Positions 45,330 to 45,431 of a DNA stretch of 45,431 nucleotides are shown in pieces (the first letter of the stretch is position 1; each line of letters starts with the position of its first letter). The DNA is from Burkholderiales bacterium (lineage in GTDB: Bacteria > Pseudomonadota > Gammaproteobacteria > Burkholderiales > SG8-39). The position numbers and the translations under genes are program-made. Below the pieces are notes generated by a model. The model was not told where the DNA came from and ran no database searches. It saw only the letters and a program-made list of their open reading frames with translations. The stretch spans positions 1 through 45,431 of the forward strand of contig JADLAV010000053.1 in the NCBI GenBank assembly GCA_020848075.1. Direction: 5' to 3'.

Positions 45330-45431
45330 ATGAACGCGACGGCAAGTTTCATGCAAGCACGCGAGTTCCTGCTCGCGAACCGCGAGGACTACGCTGCCGC
45401 TCACGCGGGGTTCCGCTGGCCGCAGCTCGCC
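45330..45431 (+). CDS. AMP-dependent acyl-CoA synthetase, N-terminal fragment
   Basis: The first 34 codons of a gene that leaves the right edge. A good Shine-Dalgarno (CAGGAGG) is 6-12 bases before ATG 45330. The peptide SFMQAREFLLANREDYAAAH and GFRWPQLA match the opening of acetyl/benzoate-type AMP-forming acyl-CoA synthetases. Substrate cannot be judged from this piece. Confidence 0.6.
   Translation, partial: MNATASFMQAREFLLANREDYAAAHAGFRWPQLA

Overview
The window is a high-GC stretch (I judge well above 60% by eye) from a proteobacterium, most likely a betaproteobacterium. The reasons are the two-partner-secretion haemagglutinin, TRAP and Liv/Rbs-type transporters, an NtrC-type sigma-54 regulator, Rap1a/Tai-like and glycine-zipper envelope proteins, and short palindromic repeats typical of that group. 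Genes are tightly packed and often overlap by 4 bases. I found no tRNA, rRNA, CRISPR array or insertion sequence.

Layout. 1-1857: 5' part of a haemagglutinin (TpsA) gene running off the left edge. 2144-6817: a branched-chain-amino-acid-type ABC transporter, livKHMGF, with a strong hairpin between livK and livH. 6920-12607, all leftward: an L,D-transpeptidase, tadA, a RidA protein plus 3-hydroxyanthranilate dioxygenase pair, a DUF4010/MgtC membrane protein, a glutaredoxin-fold protein without cysteine, and a gamma-glutamyltransferase. 12754-15896: a TRAP transporter whose permeases and binding protein converge. 15971-20974: a second RidA protein and a ribose-type ABC transporter.

21148-39118 is the main interest. 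A leftward nine-gene chain (32599 down to 21148) encodes a cytochrome bd-like membrane protein, a dihaem and a monohaem cytochrome c, a Tat-exported type II molybdopterin oxidoreductase alpha subunit, a 92-residue protein, a four-cluster Fe-S beta subunit, a TorD/NarJ-type chaperone, an EbdC-like haem-binding gamma subunit and a radical SAM/SPASM protein. From remembered family sequences, alpha and beta look closest to the periplasmic nitrite oxidoreductases (NxrAB) of Nitrospira and anammox bacteria. A rightward set (32859-39118) encodes a double universal-stress protein, a protoporphyrinogen-oxidase-like flavoprotein, a PAS histidine kinase and a sigma-54 response regulator. The 260-base gap between the two sets holds two divergent -24/-12 (sigma-54) promoter matches and inverted TGCACGAA sites, so the two-component pair probably switches both sets. 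Two proteins, one at each end of the locus, share a C-terminal domain that resembles the tail of protochlorophyllide reductase subunit B. With the porphyrin oxidase and the NirJ/AhbD-like radical SAM protein this suggests dedicated haem or tetrapyrrole work. My reading is a regulated periplasmic respiratory module moving electrons between an Nxr-like enzyme, c-type cytochromes and a bd-like membrane protein.

39197-45431: small envelope proteins, a peptidoglycan-binding L,D-transpeptidase, a GVxG-repeat protein, a 51-residue peptide that looks like an orphan class I lanthipeptide precursor with its own ribosome site and hairpin, a glycine-rich secreted protein, probable gene remnants, and the start of an acyl-CoA synthetase gene leaving the right edge.
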